Assembly (NCBI RefSeq): GCF_934202705.1
Contig: NZ_CAKPYE010000001.1
Coordinates: 62,001 to 126,000, forward strand
Direction of reading: 5' to 3'
Length of the DNA: 64,000 nucleotides
Source: an uncultured Limosilactobacillus sp.
Lineage (GTDB): Bacteria; Bacillota; Bacilli; Lactobacillales; Lactobacillaceae
Part shown: positions 62,266 to 64,000 of the stretch, piece after piece
Position numbering within the stretch: position 1 is the stretch's first letter
How the letters are laid out: each line of letters begins with the position of its first letter
Notes under the pieces: generated by a model
Database searches by the model: none
Seen by the model: the letters and a program-made list of their open reading frames with translations, nothing else
What the model was told of the DNA's origin: nothing
Program-made: the position numbers and the translations under genes

Positions 62266-63208
62266 TAGTAATTGCTTGTACTCCTGGCTGTAAATCTTGA
62301 TGTCCATTCAGATAAGCAGTAATATCCATCAAGCCCTTTCCGGCAGGCTTAAGACGGTTAATCTGATAAGTAGTTCCTTCGCCACCAGCAATGACTAAAG
62401 AATGTTTAGCAACCCGCACTACTTTGCCTGGTTCAAGAGATGTAGATTCTTGCAATGGCGTGACATCAATAATTTTTGTTCGAACACCGTCAATAATCAT
62501 ATTGCCCAATGGTTGCGGGCGTAAACCGCGAACTAAATCATCAATTCGTTCTGCAGGAAGCGTGTAATCAATCCGCTCCTGTGCTGAAGAAATATTCGGT
62601 GAAAAGACTACTTTAGTCTCATCTTGCGGTATCGACTGTGCGGTTCCATTAACCAATTCCGGCAGGGTTTCCATTAACAAGTCACGACCGAGAAGACTTA
62701 ACTTCTCAAACATTGTTCCAGTATCATCTTGCCTAGTAATGGGAATGGATCGTTGTGCAATAATATTTCCAGCATCCATTTCCTTAACCATGTACATAAT
62801 TGTCACACCAGTGTTCGGATCACCATTCATTACCGCATACTGAATTGGTGCCCCACCACGATACTTGGGTAACAACGACCCATGGACATTGATTGCAGCA
62901 ATTTTAGCAGCTGACAACATTTTAGTAGGTAAAAACTGACCATAAGCAGCAGTAATCATTAAATCAGGCTGTAGTGTAATTACACGATCCATCTCCGGAC
63001 TACCACTTAACTTAGCTGGTTGTAATACTTCAATTTGATTCTTTAATGCTAGTTCTTTTACTGGTGAGGCTGTCATAATGTGTTTTCGCCCCCGCGGCCG
63101 ATCCGGCTGTGTCAAAACAGCTTGAACGTCATAATTTGAACTTGAAATTAGTGCCTGTAAAATTGGCACAGCAAACTGGGGAGTTCCCATAAAAACTACT
63201 GATGTCAT
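62258..63208 (-). CDS. fmt: Methionyl-tRNA formyltransferase
   Basis: Formylates initiator Met-tRNA with 10-formyltetrahydrofolate. The 316-residue protein has VFMGTPQFAVPIL at the N-terminus, TAAYGQFLP near 88 and HGSLLPKYRGGAPIQ near 108 (catalytic Asn/His/Asp region), and the C-terminal tRNA-binding domain. The start is the ATG of MTSVVFMG after AAGGGATTAAT; the longer frame overlaps priA. def is not visible in the window. Confidence 0.97.
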   Translation of the reverse strand: MTSVVFMGTPQFAVPILQALISSSNYDVQAVLTQPDRPRGRKHIMTASPVKELALKNQIEVLQPAKLSGSPEMDRVITLQPDLMITAAYGQFLPTKMLSAAKIAAINVHGSLLPKYRGGAPIQYAVMNGDPNTGVTIMYMVKEMDAGNIIAQRSIPITRQDDTGTMFEKLSLLGRDLLMETLPELVNGTAQSIPQDETKVVFSPNISSAQERIDYTLPAERIDDLVRGLRPQPLGNMIIDGVRTKIIDVTPLQESTSLEPGKVVRVAKHSLVIAGGEGTTYQINRLKPAGKGLMDITAYLNGHQDLQPGVQAITNE

Positions 63209-63221
63209 ATTAATCCCTTCT

Positions 63222-64000
63222 TTATAAGAAGTACTGCGGGTCTGGATCAATCGCCAGTTCCGCACCACGTTGATATCTATTTTGCGCTTCTTGCATAATT
63301 TTTGTTAAAAGCTGATGAAGTTGGGGATCCTGCCGGTATTTAATCACAATCTGGTAATAATAACGTTTTTTTAAACGTGCAATTGCCCGTGGCGTTGGTC
63401 CTAAAATCACTGTATCATCAGCGAGCTGATCACCAAGTTCTTGTCTAATATCATACATCATTTTAGCAGCGATTTGTTCATCTTCATGACTGCCCATTAG
63501 ACGAACTGTATAGTAATAGGGCGGATAGCTTGCTAATTGACGGATTTGCATTTCCGCATTAAAGAACTTTCGATAGTCATGTGACTGCACAAGCCGAATG
63601 ACATAGTTATCCGGATTAAAGGTTTGAATTAGAACTTCACCGCTCTTTTTAGCACGACCAGCACGACCGCTCACCTGCGACAGTAAATCAAACGTCCGCT
63701 CACTGGATCGAAAATCTGGCAAATCCAATCCTGTATCAGCATTTAACACTCCAACAAGTGTAACATTAGGAAAATCCAATCCCTTAGCAATCATTTGCGT
63801 TCCTAACAAAACATCGGCATCCCCCCGGCCAAACTGCCGTAACAGCTTTTCATGCATCCCTTTCCGTCTGGTAGTGTCAACATCCATCCGTAAGATTCGG
63901 GCGTCTGGCAATAAGGTTTGTAGTTCACGGGTTGCCTTTTCCGTTCCAGTTCCATAGTAACGAATATGGTTACCGTGACACTGCGGACAAATCTGCGGAA
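63222..64000 (-). CDS. priA: Primosomal protein N' (PriA helicase), partial
   Basis: The C-terminal third of the replication restart helicase; the 5' end is beyond the right edge. Visible are a zinc-binding CPQCHG near the edge, RYYGTGTE, LLGTQMIAKGLDFPNVT, VLNADTGLDLPDFR and SQVSGRAGR (helicase motifs V and VI), and the PriA C-terminal domain to YFL. The gene sits 14 bases before fmt, as in the priA-fmt-rsmB-stp-prkC-rsgA order of Firmicutes. The ATG-like position at 63911 is internal and not a start. Confidence 0.95.
   Translation of the reverse strand, partial: PQICPQCHGNHIRYYGTGTEKATRELQTLLPDARILRMDVDTTRRKGMHEKLLRQFGRGDADVLLGTQMIAKGLDFPNVTLVGVLNADTGLDLPDFRSSERTFDLLSQVSGRAGRAKKSGEVLIQTFNPDNYVIRLVQSHDYRKFFNAEMQIRQLASYPPYYYTVRLMGSHEDEQIAAKMMYDIRQELGDQLADDTVILGPTPRAIARLKKRYYYQIVIKYRQDPQLHQLLTKIMQEAQNRYQRGAELAIDPDPQYFL

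Noticed and set aside
63222..63911. Reading the 229-codon frame at the right edge as a complete small protein
   Set aside because: The frame continues without a stop to the window edge, with PriA zinc-binding and helicase sequence upstream of the ATG-like position, so it is a truncated priA.
1..64000. Search for CRISPR arrays, tRNA/rRNA genes, IS elements, prophage or plasmid functions
   Set aside because: I saw no regularly spaced direct repeats, no CCA-ending cloverleaf, no transposase, integrase or phage structural motifs. The only clear direct repeats are the lipoyl domains and short repeats in ftsY.

Overview
The window looks like a chromosomal segment of a low-GC Gram-positive lactic acid bacterium of the Lactobacillaceae (former genus Lactobacillus). 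The evidence is a mevalonate pathway with a type 2 isopentenyl-diphosphate isomerase, a PyrR-controlled pyrimidine operon, a CcpA-type cre box in front of a pyruvate dehydrogenase operon, an LPQTG-anchored Mub-like surface protein with a YSIRK-like signal peptide, and AGGAGG-type ribosome binding sites with several TTG/GTG starts. I could not fix the genus from sequence alone. Coding density is high. After start sites are corrected by ribosome binding sites, no gap exceeds about 300 bases. I saw no tRNA, rRNA, CRISPR array, transposase or phage gene.

Layout: (1) 1-4705, minus strand: pdhA-pdhB-pdhC-pdhD (pdhD cut by the left edge), with a promoter, cre box and Rex-like palindrome at 4737-4804. 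(2) 4979-12685, minus: an EamA transporter, a secreted DUF1002 protein, then dinG-ypmB-like-asnS-dnaD in order of transcription. (3) 12889-16971, plus: mevalonate kinase, diphosphomevalonate decarboxylase, phosphomevalonate kinase and fni, which turn mevalonate into IPP/DMAPP. (4) 17030-19772, minus: an OsmC protein, an RNA cytosine methyltransferase and a membrane-anchored nuclease. (5) 19915-28190, minus: pyrR-pyrB-pyrC-carA-carB-pyrD from one strong promoter, with PyrR attenuators before pyrR and again before pyrB. The operon stops at a terminator after pyrD, without pyrF, pyrE or pyrK. (6) 28256-34259: a divergent P-type ATPase, a cre-controlled GH30 glycosidase, and an RclA-type flavin disulfide reductase on the opposite strand. 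(7) 34433-45558, minus: the SRP/ribosome cluster ftsY-ylxM-ffh ... rpsP-khpA-rimM-trmD ... rplS, interrupted by a phosphatase plus a large cell-wall-anchored protein (between ffh and rpsP) and by an amino acid permease (between trmD and rplS). (8) 45560-55521, minus: smc, rnc, acpP, plsX, recG, a FakA/YloV protein and an Asp23-family protein. (9) 55653-64000, minus: rpmB, then thiN, rpe, rsgA, the PASTA kinase, its PP2C phosphatase, rsmB, fmt and priA (5' end beyond the right edge).

Most of the window is conserved housekeeping DNA. The parts most worth a second look are regulatory or architectural: the control region of the pdh operon, the GH30 promoter/cre arrangement, the palindromes at rclA, the envelope genes inserted into the SRP-ribosome operon, a hairpin just upstream of rnc, and the pyr operon without its last enzymes. 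I did not find a clearly new multi-gene system. All functional calls rest on motif recognition by eye; no database search was run.
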